DNA of 50,520 nucleotides from Flavobacteriales bacterium (lineage in GTDB: Bacteria > Bacteroidota > Bacteroidia > Flavobacteriales_G > Salibacteraceae): positions 1-50,520 of the forward strand of contig JABMOM010000005.1 of assembly GCA_013204105.1 (NCBI GenBank). The letters run 5' to 3'. Shown piece by piece: positions 18,153-26,614 of the stretch (position 1 is its first letter; each line of letters opens with the position of its first letter). The translations under genes and the position numbers were made by a program. Under the pieces are notes generated by a model, which was given only the letters and a program-made list of their open reading frames with translations, was not told where the DNA came from and searched no databases.

Positions 18153-18539
18153 TCATCCATACGTTATCAGTCGAACCAGTTCAATGGGAATATCCCTTAC
18201 CACGGGCGGACCGCGATCGGTAAGCGTCATGCCAAGCTCTTCATCAAGCCCATTATCCATGACATGCCCTAAATCTAGCATGGAAACAAGGGGAAGTTGA
18301 ACGTGGTCAAGAGAAAGCTTTGCCGGGGCGGCGTGTTCATCTTCCAATTGATTGAAAAATGCTTTTTCCTCGCAACAAGATTGGTTCGCGGCAGTGTGCG
18401 TCACATCACAAGGGCACTCCGTGTCTAACAACACATAGTTGATGTCGGAAATCTCACCCAAACAGTAATGGATCTCCAAGCCATACCCGACCGAACTGAT
18501 CAAGTAAAAGAATGCGAATATGAATGCCGTTGGTCTCAC
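18153..18539 (-). CDS. HYC_CC_PP family protein
   Basis: A 128-residue exported protein starting with GTG at 18539, with a signal-like hydrophobic start (RPTAFIFAFFYLISSVGYG). The three marks of this Bacteroidota family are visible: HYCLGE (about 28), SCCEEKAFF (about 54) and RGPPVVRD (about 110). Extra Cys occur in TECPCDV. The role is not established; members commonly neighbour HMA-domain proteins and TonB receptors, as here, suggesting metal handling. It is 70 bp upstream of the HMA gene in the same direction and has a promoter-like element only 7 nt before the GTG. Confidence 0.85.
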   Translation of the reverse strand: MRPTAFIFAFFYLISSVGYGLEIHYCLGEISDINYVLLDTECPCDVTHTAANQSCCEEKAFFNQLEDEHAAPAKLSLDHVQLPLVSMLDLGHVMDNGLDEELGMTLTDRGPPVVRDIPIELVRLITYG

Positions 18540-18546
18540 TGTTCTA

Positions 18547-18554
18547 CAAAAGTA
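18547..18554 (-). promoter_or_regulatory. -7 promoter element of the metal operon
   Basis: TACTTTTG on the minus strand matches TAnnTTTG exactly. It ends 7 nt before the GTG start of the HYC_CC_PP gene, so the transcript would have almost no leader. No clear -33 TTTG was found. Confidence 0.4.
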
Positions 18555-18602
18555 ACGCAGAATGATTAGCTATGGTTGGCTGATCTGTTAGCGAAGCTAA
18601 TG

Positions 18603-19904
18603 CTATTTGTTTCGGAAAAAGACCTGAATCGGCACTCCGGTGAGGTTAAAGTTCTTCCGCATCTGGTTCTCGATGAATCGACGATACGATTCTGTGATGT
18701 ACTGGGGAAGGTTGCAGTAATAGGCAAACGTAGGCGCGTGGGTTGGCAACTGCTGAACGTACTTGATCTTGATGTGCTTACCCTTTAACGCTGGTGGTGG
18801 CATGCGGTCAATGATGGGCAGCATCACTTCGTTCAGTTTGTTCGTCTTGATGCGCTGTGTGCGGTTTTTGTAAACATCCAAGGCCATTTGCAGCGACTTG
18901 TGGATACGCTGCATGTTGAGTACGGAGGTAAAAATGATTGGAATATCATTGAACGGAGCGAGCTTTTCTCGGAGGTCGGCTTCGAATTCCTTAGCGGTAT
19001 TGGTTTCCTTATCCAAGAGATCCCACTTGTTCACCAACACAACAACGCCCTTCCTGTTCTTTTCGATCAAACTAAAAATGTTCAGGTCCTGCTGACCCAA
19101 GCCCTCTTTCGCGTCGATCATAAGCATGCAGACATCTGAACCTTCGATGGCGCGAATCGCACGCATCACTGAATAGAATTCCAAGTCCTCGTGCACCTTC
19201 GCCTTCTTCCGAATTCCCGCCGTGTCTACCAAGGTGAATTCGAATCCAAAGGCGTTGTAGTGCGTGTCGATGGTATCACGTGTGGTACCTGCGATCTCTG
19301 TGACGATGTTTCGCTCTACGCCTAGTAATGCATTGACAAAAGATGATTTACCCGCATTCGGACGACCTACTACAGATATCCTGGGCAGTTCGTATTCGTC
19401 TACTGGCTCCTCCTCTGGAAGCAGCTTGATGAGGTCATCGAGCAAATCTCCTGTGCCACCGCCATTCATTGCAGAAACCGGATAGATCGTCTCGAATCCA
19501 AGTTCGTAAAATTCAAAGCTGTCGGCTGTGTTGGAAGGGTTATCACACTTATTGGCCACAAGCATAACGGGCTTGTCGCTGCGCCGCAAGAGCTTAGCAA
19601 CGTCACGATCCAGATCAATGACTCCCTGCTTCGCATCACAAACGAACAAGATCAACGCGGCCTCCTCCATTGCAATGATGACCTGCTTGGCGATCTCTTT
19701 TTCAAACCGGTCCGCAGAATCACTGATGTAGCCTCCCGTGTCGATCACAGAAAACTCTATTCCACCCCAATCGCTCTTGCCGTAATGACGGTCACGTGTG
19801 ACGCCTGAAAACTCGTCGACAATGGCTTGGCGCCTGCCGATAAGCCGGTTAAAAAAGGTGGACTTGCCAACGTTGGGACGTCCGATGATTGCTACTAGTG
19901 CCAT
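18603..19904 (-). CDS. der: ribosome-assembly GTPase Der (EngA)
   Basis: An essential tandem GTPase for 50S subunit maturation, 433 residues. The first G domain has GRPNVGKSTF near 8-17, VIDTGG and NKCD. The second (about 175-345) has GRPNAGKSSF, VDTAGIRKK and NKWD. A KH-like domain fills the C-terminus (about 350-433), ending NLTGVPIQVFFRNK. It is complete. The era GTPase gene lies 65 bp upstream in the same direction. A -7 element sits 8 nt before its ATG, so it probably also has its own promoter. Confidence 0.97.
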   Translation of the reverse strand: MALVAIIGRPNVGKSTFFNRLIGRRQAIVDEFSGVTRDRHYGKSDWGGIEFSVIDTGGYISDSADRFEKEIAKQVIIAMEEAALILFVCDAKQGVIDLDRDVAKLLRRSDKPVMLVANKCDNPSNTADSFEFYELGFETIYPVSAMNGGGTGDLLDDLIKLLPEEEPVDEYELPRISVVGRPNAGKSSFVNALLGVERNIVTEIAGTTRDTIDTHYNAFGFEFTLVDTAGIRKKAKVHEDLEFYSVMRAIRAIEGSDVCMLMIDAKEGLGQQDLNIFSLIEKNRKGVVVLVNKWDLLDKETNTAKEFEADLREKLAPFNDIPIIFTSVLNMQRIHKSLQMALDVYKNRTQRIKTNKLNEVMLPIIDRMPPPALKGKHIKIKYVQQLPTHAPTFAYYCNLPQYITESYRRFIENQMRKNFNLTGVPIQVFFRNK

Positions 19905-19912
19905 AAGGGGTG

Positions 19913-19920
19913 CAAAGGTA
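19913..19920 (-). promoter_or_regulatory. -7 promoter element of der
   Basis: TACCTTTG on the minus strand is an exact TAnnTTTG match and ends 8 nt before the der ATG at 19904. The resulting message would be nearly leaderless. The -33 position carries at best a weak TTTC. Confidence 0.45.
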
Positions 19921-19969
19921 GAGTCTTTTTACGGGGAAAGATGTGGGAATCAGAAAATTGCGCTACGGA

Positions 19970-20848
19970 TCAATACCCATATTTCCGGAGCTTTCGCTCA
20001 TCATTGCGCCAGTCTTTGTCGACCTTGACAAAGGTCTCGAGAAAGATCTTCTTTCCGTAATAGGATTCCATGTCCTTCCGAGCTTCAGTACCCACCTTCT
20101 TGAGCATGCTTCCACCCTTACCAATCACGATGCTCTTTTGCGTGTCTCGGGCAACGATGATGATGGCACGAATGCGGATGATGTCAGGTTCTTCTTTGAA
20201 AGACTCCACCTCCACTTGCACAGAGTATGGAATCTCTTGTTTGTAATTGCTCAAGATCTTTTCTCGGATGATCTCAGAAACGATGAAGCGATCGTTCTTA
20301 TCGGTGAGCTGATCTTTTGGAAACCATTCCGGCCCTTCCGGAATCTCATCCTTGATGGCGGAGAGGAGCTCCCTTACGTTAAAGCTCTCCAATACCGAGA
20401 GCGGAAGTATCTGCTTCGCATTTGGAAAAACGCTTGACCAATGCTGAACCGCGGCCTCAAGTTGCTCCTGATTCCCTTTGTCAATTTTGTTGATGGCCAC
20501 ATAAAGAGGGACATCGGCATGCTGCAGCCCCGCTAAGATTCTCTCATCCTTGAATTCCGTCTGACCCAATTCAACCATGAAGAGGAAGACGTCTGCATCC
20601 TTCATGGCTTCTTTGACAAAAACCATCATGCTCTCCTGCATGCGATATGCAGGATCGATGACTCCTGGGGTGTCGGAGAACACAATTTGCAAGTCAGGTT
20701 CGTTGTAGATGCCGAAGATCCTGTGACGGGTTGTTTGCGCTTTTGGGTTGGTCACGGCCAATCGTTCTCCGATCAAGGCATTGAGCAGCGAACTCTTCCC
20801 GACGTTTGGGCGACCGATAATATTTACAAATCCTGAGCGGTGTGTCAT
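19970..20848 (-). CDS. era: GTPase Era
   Basis: Binds 16S rRNA during 30S assembly. The 292-residue protein has an N-terminal G domain with GRPNVGKSSLLNAL (about 11-24), the switch region PKAQTTRHRI, FSDTPGV and NKID, and a C-terminal KH domain (about 200-292) containing IVIGKGGSMLKKVGTEARKD. All parts are present. The thiolase gene ends 1 bp upstream of its start (20848/20849), so it is transcriptionally linked to the phenylacetate thiolase. Confidence 0.97.
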   Translation of the reverse strand: MTHRSGFVNIIGRPNVGKSSLLNALIGERLAVTNPKAQTTRHRIFGIYNEPDLQIVFSDTPGVIDPAYRMQESMMVFVKEAMKDADVFLFMVELGQTEFKDERILAGLQHADVPLYVAINKIDKGNQEQLEAAVQHWSSVFPNAKQILPLSVLESFNVRELLSAIKDEIPEGPEWFPKDQLTDKNDRFIVSEIIREKILSNYKQEIPYSVQVEVESFKEEPDIIRIRAIIIVARDTQKSIVIGKGGSMLKKVGTEARKDMESYYGKKIFLETFVKVDKDWRNDERKLRKYGY

Positions 20849-22057
20849 CTATACGCGTTCAATGATGGTTGCATAACCTTGTCCCACACCGACGCACATC
20901 GCTACCAGCGCATATTCCCTTTGCTGTTTGTGCAATTCGATCGCTGCGGTTTGCAATATGCGAGAGCCTGTCATGCCCAACGGGTGACCGATGGCAATGG
21001 CACCGCCGTTTGGATTGATCCTCGGGTCATCGTCTGCGATACCCAGTTGTCGTGTCACGGCAAGGGTCTGAACGGCAAAGGCCTCGTTGAATTCAAGGAT
21101 GTCGATGTCATCAAGGGTAAGCCCCGCACGCTTCAGCGCCAAATTGCAGGCATCTACAGGCCCAATACCCATGATGCGAGGTTCCACTCCGGAGACTCCG
21201 GAAGAAACGATGCGCGCCATCGGCGTGAGGTTGTGTTTTTTCAATCCATCTTCACTGGCGATCAACATCGCACCTGCGCCATCGTTTAGACCGGATGCAT
21301 TTCCCGCGGTCACGCTGCCACCCTCGGCACGAAATGCAGGGCGTAACTTCCCAAGGACCTCAGGCGTTGTATTGTCCTTGATGAATTCATCCTGGGCAAA
21401 CACCAATGGATCTTGTTTCCTGCGCGGAATCTCTACCGGCACGATCTCTTCGGCTAGCCTTCCATTGTCCCGGGCGTTGGTCGCTTTCATCTGAGACCAA
21501 TGCGCAAAGGCATCTTGGTCTTCTCGACTGATCTTGAATTGATCCACTAAGTTTTCAGCGGTTTCTCCCATGGCGTGTGTACCATAGAGCTCTTTCATCC
21601 TTTTATTGACGAACCTCCATCCAAAGCTGGAATCGAAAAGCTGACTGTCGTTACCAAATGGCTTTGATGCCTTGCTCATCACCCAGGGTCCGCGGGTCAT
21701 GTTCTCCACTCCTCCCGTCACAAACAAATCGCCTTCGTTCGCAGCAATTGCTCTGCGCGCGTGCACCGCTGCGCTCATTCCCGAACTGCAGAGTCGATTC
21801 ACGGTTTCACCTGGCACTTTCCAAGGCATTCCGGCTAGTAATAGCGCCATCCTTGCAACGTTGCGATTGTCCTCACCAGCTTGATTCGCACAACCCAAAA
21901 TGACGTCGTCTACCGCTTCCCAGTCCACCGAAGTATTTCGGTTCATCAATTCCTTGATGACCAAAGCGGCCAAATCATCCGTTCTGACCGACGATAAAGT
22001 ACCCTGAAATTTTCCGATCGGGGTGCGAATGGCATCGACGATGAATGCGTCTCTCAT
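20849..22057 (-). CDS. paaJ: 3-oxoadipyl-CoA / 3-oxo-5,6-dehydrosuberyl-CoA thiolase
   Basis: A 402-residue thiolase that cleaves the C8 and C6 3-oxoacyl-CoA intermediates of aerobic phenylacetate degradation. The nucleophile is C90 in NRLCSSGMSA. NEAFAVQ, the His of GGAIAIGHPLGMTGSRI and the second Cys of CVGVGQG are all present. The ATG at 22057 (MRDAFIVDAIRTPIGKF) is the family start; an ATG seven codons upstream is less likely. The internal pattern fits the PcaF/PaaJ subgroup more than general acetoacetyl-CoA thiolases, and the neighbours paaI, paaH, paaG, paaD and paaC support this. Confidence 0.9.
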   Translation of the reverse strand: MRDAFIVDAIRTPIGKFQGTLSSVRTDDLAALVIKELMNRNTSVDWEAVDDVILGCANQAGEDNRNVARMALLLAGMPWKVPGETVNRLCSSGMSAAVHARRAIAANEGDLFVTGGVENMTRGPWVMSKASKPFGNDSQLFDSSFGWRFVNKRMKELYGTHAMGETAENLVDQFKISREDQDAFAHWSQMKATNARDNGRLAEEIVPVEIPRRKQDPLVFAQDEFIKDNTTPEVLGKLRPAFRAEGGSVTAGNASGLNDGAGAMLIASEDGLKKHNLTPMARIVSSGVSGVEPRIMGIGPVDACNLALKRAGLTLDDIDILEFNEAFAVQTLAVTRQLGIADDDPRINPNGGAIAIGHPLGMTGSRILQTAAIELHKQQREYALVAMCVGVGQGYATIIERV

Positions 22058-22084
22058 AATCCTTCGTTTGAGGTGCAAAGGTGC

Positions 22085-22516
22085 CTAATCCGAACCTGGA
22101 AACCAATCCTTTGATGTTCGGTAGACGGTGCCCTTGAACAAAGCAACGCGTTCGTCGCGTTGATTCTTTATTTCAATGTGGTAGATGGCAATCTTGTTGG
22201 ACAGATTCATTTCTTCAGCCACCGCTGTTAGGACATCTCCTTCCTTGACCTGAGCTGTATGCGAAATGCTTGTTTCTACCGACACCGACATCCTGCCATG
22301 ACTATTTGATGCAAACGCCAATGCACTATCGGCCAATGAGTAAGTGATGCCCCCGTGTGCAATGTCAAATCCGTTCAACATCTCCTTGCGGACGGTCATC
22401 CGCAATACTGATATGCCTGAGCCATCTTCAAGTCTTTCGATGCCAAGCCATTGACTAAAGGGGTCGTTGTTGTACATTTTGTCGACTACGCGTCTCGCGA
22501 TATCCTTATCATCCAT
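22085..22516 (-). CDS. paaI: hotdog-fold acyl-CoA thioesterase PaaI
   Basis: A 143-residue single hotdog domain. The core is GFDIAHGGITYSLADSALAFASNSHG (about 47-72), where the helix after HGG carries the catalytic Asp of PaaI-type enzymes (LAD). In the phenylacetate pathway this thioesterase releases CoA from dead-end or toxic aryl-CoA intermediates. It lies 27 bp upstream of the thiolase gene and is divergent from dacB, with 42 bp between the starts. Confidence 0.9.
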   Translation of the reverse strand: MDDKDIARRVVDKMYNNDPFSQWLGIERLEDGSGISVLRMTVRKEMLNGFDIAHGGITYSLADSALAFASNSHGRMSVSVETSISHTAQVKEGDVLTAVAEEMNLSNKIAIYHIEIKNQRDERVALFKGTVYRTSKDWFPGSD

Positions 22517-22558
22517 GCGCCAGAGTATTTACTAATTTGCCCGACCAAGATAATTCAA

Positions 22559-23983
22559 ATGAAAAGCCTATTCCTTTCCCTCTTGATCAGTTTTCCGCTT
22601 AGCATTTTAGCGCAAGACCGTGCCCTAAATACCGTCGAGGTCGAACTCCAACGTTTGATGCAAGATCCCGCATTTCGGCATGGACAACTCGCGTTCGTGG
22701 CCGTAAACTTGGACAACGGAAAGGTAATAGCAGAGCACAACAACTATCGCGCGATGATTCCTGCTTCCATCCAAAAGATCATCACAACCGCGACGAGCCT
22801 CGACCGTTTCGGTCCCGCCTACAGTTTCAAAACAAGCATCGGATACACCGGAAGCATTGTGGAAGGAACCCTTGAAGGAGACCTCATCATTTCAGGAGCA
22901 GGCGACCCTACGCTTGGTTCGCGTTTCTTTAGCGGAGAAGAAGATTGGAATAGCATCAAAACGGCCATCAGCAATGCTGGGATCACCGCCGTGCACGGGA
23001 AGGTCATTGTGGATGCCAGTGCGTACGCAAAGCACACCACACCCGACGCGATGTCGTGGGAAGACATGGGTAACTACTTTGGCGCAACGCCTAGCGCGTT
23101 CATGTGGAAAGACAACATGATGGAAGTAGCCTTGCGCAGCGGACAAGTCGGAACCGATGTTGTGCTGGCCGACCCCTGGCCCACAGATGGGCCTTTTGCG
23201 CTCGAGATTGATATTCAGGCTGCGGAAGGCACAAAAGACGATGCCTGGTTTTTCAGCGCCCCCGGCAGCGATTTGATCTACGGAAAAGGAAGCATTCCTG
23301 CGCATCGCGAACGCTTCGTGGTGAAGATATCCAACCCCGATCCGATGCACACTTTCTGCCAATGGCTGATCGACGACTTGGATTTGGGTACCCCCGAAAT
23401 TCAGATCAACCATGAGCGCATACCGATCCCTAACATTCAAGTTTTGGTGGCGTTGGAATCGCCCCATTTATCTGATGTCATTCGGGTCACGAATCAAGAA
23501 AGCGTCAACTTGTTCGCCGAAGCCTTGAACCTAGCCAACGATCAAGCAGAAGTCTACCGATCCGTGGATGGAGGCCTCGAAGCTTCAAAGGCATTCCTCC
23601 AAAAGCATAAGATCAAAGCAGCAGGAGTGCGGCTTTTGGATGGTAGCGGAATTTCACCCATGAATCGTATGACGGCGCAAACAATGGTGGAGGTATTGAG
23701 TACGATGTACCGAACGGATTCCTACGAATTTTTTCGTGCAAGTCTTGCCGTGGGAGGCGAATCAGGTACCATGAAATGGTACTTTAAATCCGGAGCCGCC
23801 AAAGGCAACATCCGTGGCAAGAGTGGAACCATGACGGGGGTTCGGAATTATGCGGGCTACGTCAAGAATCAGCACGACGAGCAGATCGCCTTTTGCTTGA
23901 TGATGAACGACTACGACGAAGCCAGACGCTCAGAGGTGATGCATAAATTCGAGACGCTGATCGAAGCGGTGATTCAGGATTAG
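22559..23983 (+). CDS. dacB: D-alanyl-D-alanine carboxypeptidase/endopeptidase (PBP4 type)
   Basis: A periplasmic peptidoglycan hydrolase of 474 residues that trims or opens cross-links. Signal peptide KSLFLSLLISFPLSILAQ; the active-site SxxK is S70-I-Q-K73 in PASIQKI; SVN occurs in QESVNLFAEAL; and KSGT occurs near the end in GKSGTMTGVRNYAG. A large insert between SxxK and SxN is typical of class C PBP4. The ATG at 22559 places the signal peptide at the N-terminus; upstream in-frame codons overlap paaI. Its last 4 bp overlap the convergent paaH-like gene. Confidence 0.95.
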   Translation: MKSLFLSLLISFPLSILAQDRALNTVEVELQRLMQDPAFRHGQLAFVAVNLDNGKVIAEHNNYRAMIPASIQKIITTATSLDRFGPAYSFKTSIGYTGSIVEGTLEGDLIISGAGDPTLGSRFFSGEEDWNSIKTAISNAGITAVHGKVIVDASAYAKHTTPDAMSWEDMGNYFGATPSAFMWKDNMMEVALRSGQVGTDVVLADPWPTDGPFALEIDIQAAEGTKDDAWFFSAPGSDLIYGKGSIPAHRERFVVKISNPDPMHTFCQWLIDDLDLGTPEIQINHERIPIPNIQVLVALESPHLSDVIRVTNQESVNLFAEALNLANDQAEVYRSVDGGLEASKAFLQKHKIKAAGVRLLDGSGISPMNRMTAQTMVEVLSTMYRTDSYEFFRASLAVGGESGTMKWYFKSGAAKGNIRGKSGTMTGVRNYAGYVKNQHDEQIAFCLMMNDYDEARRSEVMHKFETLIEAVIQD

Positions 23984-25143
23984 GCCTTGTAAAACAGCTG
24001 CTTGAACGCTGCCTTCTGTCGGAGTAAAACGCTCGCCCGGTAACGTTCTTCATGATAGGCCAGGTAGAGCTTATCCAATCCGTCTAACACTTCTTGAATG
24101 CCCTTTTCGTCTGCCCATTTCAGCAAGCCTTTGGGATAGTTCACGCCCTTGGTCATGGCTAGGTCTATGTCTTCCTGAGAAGCAATACCGAGGTGCAGTG
24201 CATCCACCGCCTCGTTGATCAGCATGACGAGCACCCGCCATACGATGGCTTCCCCTACTTTCTGGTTCTTATCCGGTTCAGGCATGGCAGCGCCTTCGGC
24301 ATAGCTGTAGTATCCTCGCCCTGTCTTTCTGCCCAAGTAACCCGCTTCCATCATGCGCTTTTGCGTGAACGAGGGCTTGTACCTTGGGTCGTAGTAAAAT
24401 GCGGTCCAAACGGTTTCGGTTACCGTGTAGTTGATGTCGTTGCCGATGTAGTCCATCAACTCAAACGGCCCCATACGAAAGCCACCGATCTCCTTCATGG
24501 CCCAATCGATGGTCGCCATATCGGCAATCCCTTCTTCATAGATGCGGATGGCTTCGCCGTAGAACGGACGCGCAACGCGGTTTACGATGAAGCCAGGAGT
24601 ATCCTTGGCCACCACGGTCACCTTCTTCCAAGTATCGATCAGTTCACGCGATTGCTGCAGGGTTTCCGCAGAGGTCTGCACAGCGGGTATGATCTCCACA
24701 AGCGGCATCAGCGGTGCAGGATTGAAAAAATGAATCCCAACTACGCGCGCTGGATTTTCGCAAGCACCGGCAATGGATGCTATGGATAAGGAGCTTGTAT
24801 TAGAAGCGAGAATGCAATCGTTAGAAACCACCGCTTCGAGGGATTGAAAGACTTTCTTCTTGACGTCTAGGTTCTCGATGATCGCCTCGATGACGATTCC
24901 CGTATTTGCCATGGCACTCAAGTCGCTCGAAGGCTGAATCCGCCCGATGATGTCGTTCATCTCCTGCTCGGTGATCTTGCCTTTTTCCACCAAGCGAGAC
25001 ATGACTTTTTGCAAAGCCTTCATCGCGCGCTCCAGGGCCGAATCATTGGTGTCGTATAGATAAACGTTGTGTCCACTTTGCGCTGCGACTTGCGCAATTC
25101 CGGCACCCATGGTGCCCGCACCGATCACTCCTACTTGCATCAT
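23980..25143 (-). CDS. paaH: 3-hydroxyacyl-CoA dehydrogenase (PaaH type)
   Basis: Oxidises 3-hydroxyadipyl-CoA to 3-oxoadipyl-CoA with NAD+ in phenylacetate degradation. The 387-residue protein has the Rossmann motif GVIGAGTMGAGIAQ at the N-terminus, SNTSSLSI, the catalytic-His segment GIHFFNPAPLMPLVEII, and GFIVNRV followed by RPFYGEA; a second C-terminal helical domain occupies about 290-387. It stands 129 bp downstream of paaG in the same direction, so it is likely in the same unit or has a weak internal promoter (TACCTTCG at 25191-25198, minus). Other beta-oxidation roles are possible. Confidence 0.9.
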   Translation of the reverse strand: MMQVGVIGAGTMGAGIAQVAAQSGHNVYLYDTNDSALERAMKALQKVMSRLVEKGKITEQEMNDIIGRIQPSSDLSAMANTGIVIEAIIENLDVKKKVFQSLEAVVSNDCILASNTSSLSIASIAGACENPARVVGIHFFNPAPLMPLVEIIPAVQTSAETLQQSRELIDTWKKVTVVAKDTPGFIVNRVARPFYGEAIRIYEEGIADMATIDWAMKEIGGFRMGPFELMDYIGNDINYTVTETVWTAFYYDPRYKPSFTQKRMMEAGYLGRKTGRGYYSYAEGAAMPEPDKNQKVGEAIVWRVLVMLINEAVDALHLGIASQEDIDLAMTKGVNYPKGLLKWADEKGIQEVLDGLDKLYLAYHEERYRASVLLRQKAAFKQLFYKA

Positions 25144-25253
25144 AGTGCAGAAAGATTAAAAAATAAAGAAGAGTTCAATTGCATTTGAAGCGAAGGTAAA
25201 AGTGTTCAAGAAATTTCATTCGGACCGGCTGGCCTGCTCACAAGCTTTATGCT

Positions 25254-25272
25254 CTTGACAATTAACGTCAAG
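25254..25272 (-). terminator. small hairpin directly after paaG
   Basis: CTTGAC (25254-25259) and GTCAAG (25267-25272) form a perfect 6-bp stem with a 7-nt loop, directly abutting the paaG stop codon. There is no T-run on the minus strand, so it may be an mRNA 3'-end stabiliser or an attenuating element rather than a classical terminator. Confidence 0.25.
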
Positions 25273-26055
25273 TCACTTCCCCTTAAAAACAGGTCGCCTC
25301 TTCTCCAAGAATGCACTCACCCCTTCTTGAAAGTCTTCGGTCGCCGCAGCGATCACTTGGGTCCGACCCTCGGCTTCGAGTTGCTCATCCAAAGTATTGC
25401 TGACCGATTCGTTCAAGAGACGCTTTGTCAAGCCTAAACCTTTCGTCGGCAATGCGGCCAGCTTTTCCACCAACTTCCATGCAGCCGCATCAAATGCCTC
25501 ATCCTCAAACCACTTGTATATCATCCCCAAGCGCTCGGCTTCCGGTCCGTCGATCTTGTCTGCAAGCATCATCAAGGCACTTGCCTTTTGCCAACCGATC
25601 AAACGAGGCAACATAAAGGTGCCCCCTGAGTCTGGGATCAAGCTGATGCTGCTGAATGCTTGCACAAACACTGCGCTTTTCTTCGCAACCACAATGTCGC
25701 AAGCCAAGGCCACATTTGCACCCGCTCCTGCGGCCACACCATTCACCGCCGCCACGATCGGTTTTTCTATCGTGCGCAGTCGTTTGATCAGCGGATTGTA
25801 GTGTTCGTCCACTATCCGCTTGATGTCCGGTCCATTCGGATCGATCGCCTCGCTCAGGTCCTGTCCAGCGCAGAACCCCTTGCCTTCACCCGTCAGGTAA
25901 ATAGCACGCACCGCATCATTCGACGCACACATATCTAGCGCCTCTTGGCACGCTAACGACATTTCTTGATTAAAGCTATTGAAGACATTGGGGCGATGCA
26001 GGCTGATTTTACCCACATTACCGATGATCTCAAATTTGATTGTTTCTGACGCCAT
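25273..26055 (-). CDS. paaG: 2-(1,2-epoxy-1,2-dihydrophenyl)acetyl-CoA isomerase PaaG
   Basis: A crotonase-fold protein of 260 residues. It shows the oxyanion-hole segments GKGFCAGQDLSEA and GVAAGAGANVALACD, and the PDSGGTF segment with the Asp that replaces the Glu of ordinary enoyl-CoA hydratases in the isomerase subgroup. In the paa pathway it turns the epoxide into an oxepin-CoA. It is preceded by 61 bp holding an exact TAnnTTTG element, so it may be transcribed apart from paaCD. A plain enoyl-CoA hydratase is the alternative. Confidence 0.9.
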   Translation of the reverse strand: MASETIKFEIIGNVGKISLHRPNVFNSFNQEMSLACQEALDMCASNDAVRAIYLTGEGKGFCAGQDLSEAIDPNGPDIKRIVDEHYNPLIKRLRTIEKPIVAAVNGVAAGAGANVALACDIVVAKKSAVFVQAFSSISLIPDSGGTFMLPRLIGWQKASALMMLADKIDGPEAERLGMIYKWFEDEAFDAAAWKLVEKLAALPTKGLGLTKRLLNESVSNTLDEQLEAEGRTQVIAAATEDFQEGVSAFLEKRRPVFKGK

Positions 26056-26081
26056 GTTCCTGTTGTTTATCGTGCTGATTT

Positions 26082-26089
26082 CAAATGTA
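26082..26089 (-). promoter_or_regulatory. -7 promoter element of paaG
   Basis: TACATTTG on the minus strand matches TAnnTTTG exactly, 26 nt before the paaG ATG, in the gap after paaD. No convincing -33 TTTG at the normal distance. Confidence 0.35.
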
Positions 26090-26116
26090 CGCCCTGACCT
26101 ACGTTATCCCGATTGG

Positions 26117-26614
26117 TCAGAGGCATTTGAAGTAATCGAAAGGCTCCAAGCACTCTTTGCACTTGAAATGTGCCTTGCACGGAGTGGAACCAAATTGACT
26201 GACCATCAAGGTATCGGTACTTCCACAATTCGGGCATTTCAATTGTCGCTCTTCGCCCATCAAGGCCATCTTATCGGTAGACTCGTCTGCCGGTGGAGCA
26301 ATGCCGTATTCCAGCAATTTCCGCCGACCTTCATCCGACAGCATGGTAGTGGACCAGGGAGGACTGAGGACCGTTTTGACCTGAAAGGGATCTACGCCGG
26401 CCTTTTGAAGCGCTTCAATCACCGACTCCTCGATGACCTGTGTCGCAGGACAACCGCTGTACGTGGGAGTAATGTCTACTATGATCTGACCGTCTTCATC
26501 GCGCACATCTCGTACGATGCCCAATTCCACGACCGATATCACTGGGATCTCGGGATCCTCCACTTCGGAGAGCGCCTTCCAAACCTCTGCGATATATTCC
26601 GCGGTATTTACCAT
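26117..26614 (-). CDS. paaD: 1,2-phenylacetyl-CoA epoxidase subunit PaaD
   Basis: A 165-residue protein with an N-terminal MIP18/DUF59-like domain (about 5-95: EVEDPEIPVISVVELGIVRDV and YSGCPATQVIEES) and a C-terminal zinc-ribbon-like part (about 125-165) with Cys pairs in CPNCGST and CKECLEPFDYFKC. PaaD assists assembly or maturation of the multicomponent PaaABCDE epoxidase. It overlaps paaC by 7 bp, indicating coupled translation. Confidence 0.93.
   Translation of the reverse strand: MVNTAEYIAEVWKALSEVEDPEIPVISVVELGIVRDVRDEDGQIIVDITPTYSGCPATQVIEESVIEALQKAGVDPFQVKTVLSPPWSTTMLSDEGRRKLLEYGIAPPADESTDKMALMGEERQLKCPNCGSTDTLMVSQFGSTPCKAHFKCKECLEPFDYFKCL

Noticed and set aside
22892-23467. 191-residue minus-strand reading frame inside dacB
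   Set aside because: Antisense to a complete PBP4 gene with all active-site motifs; no recognisable protein features.
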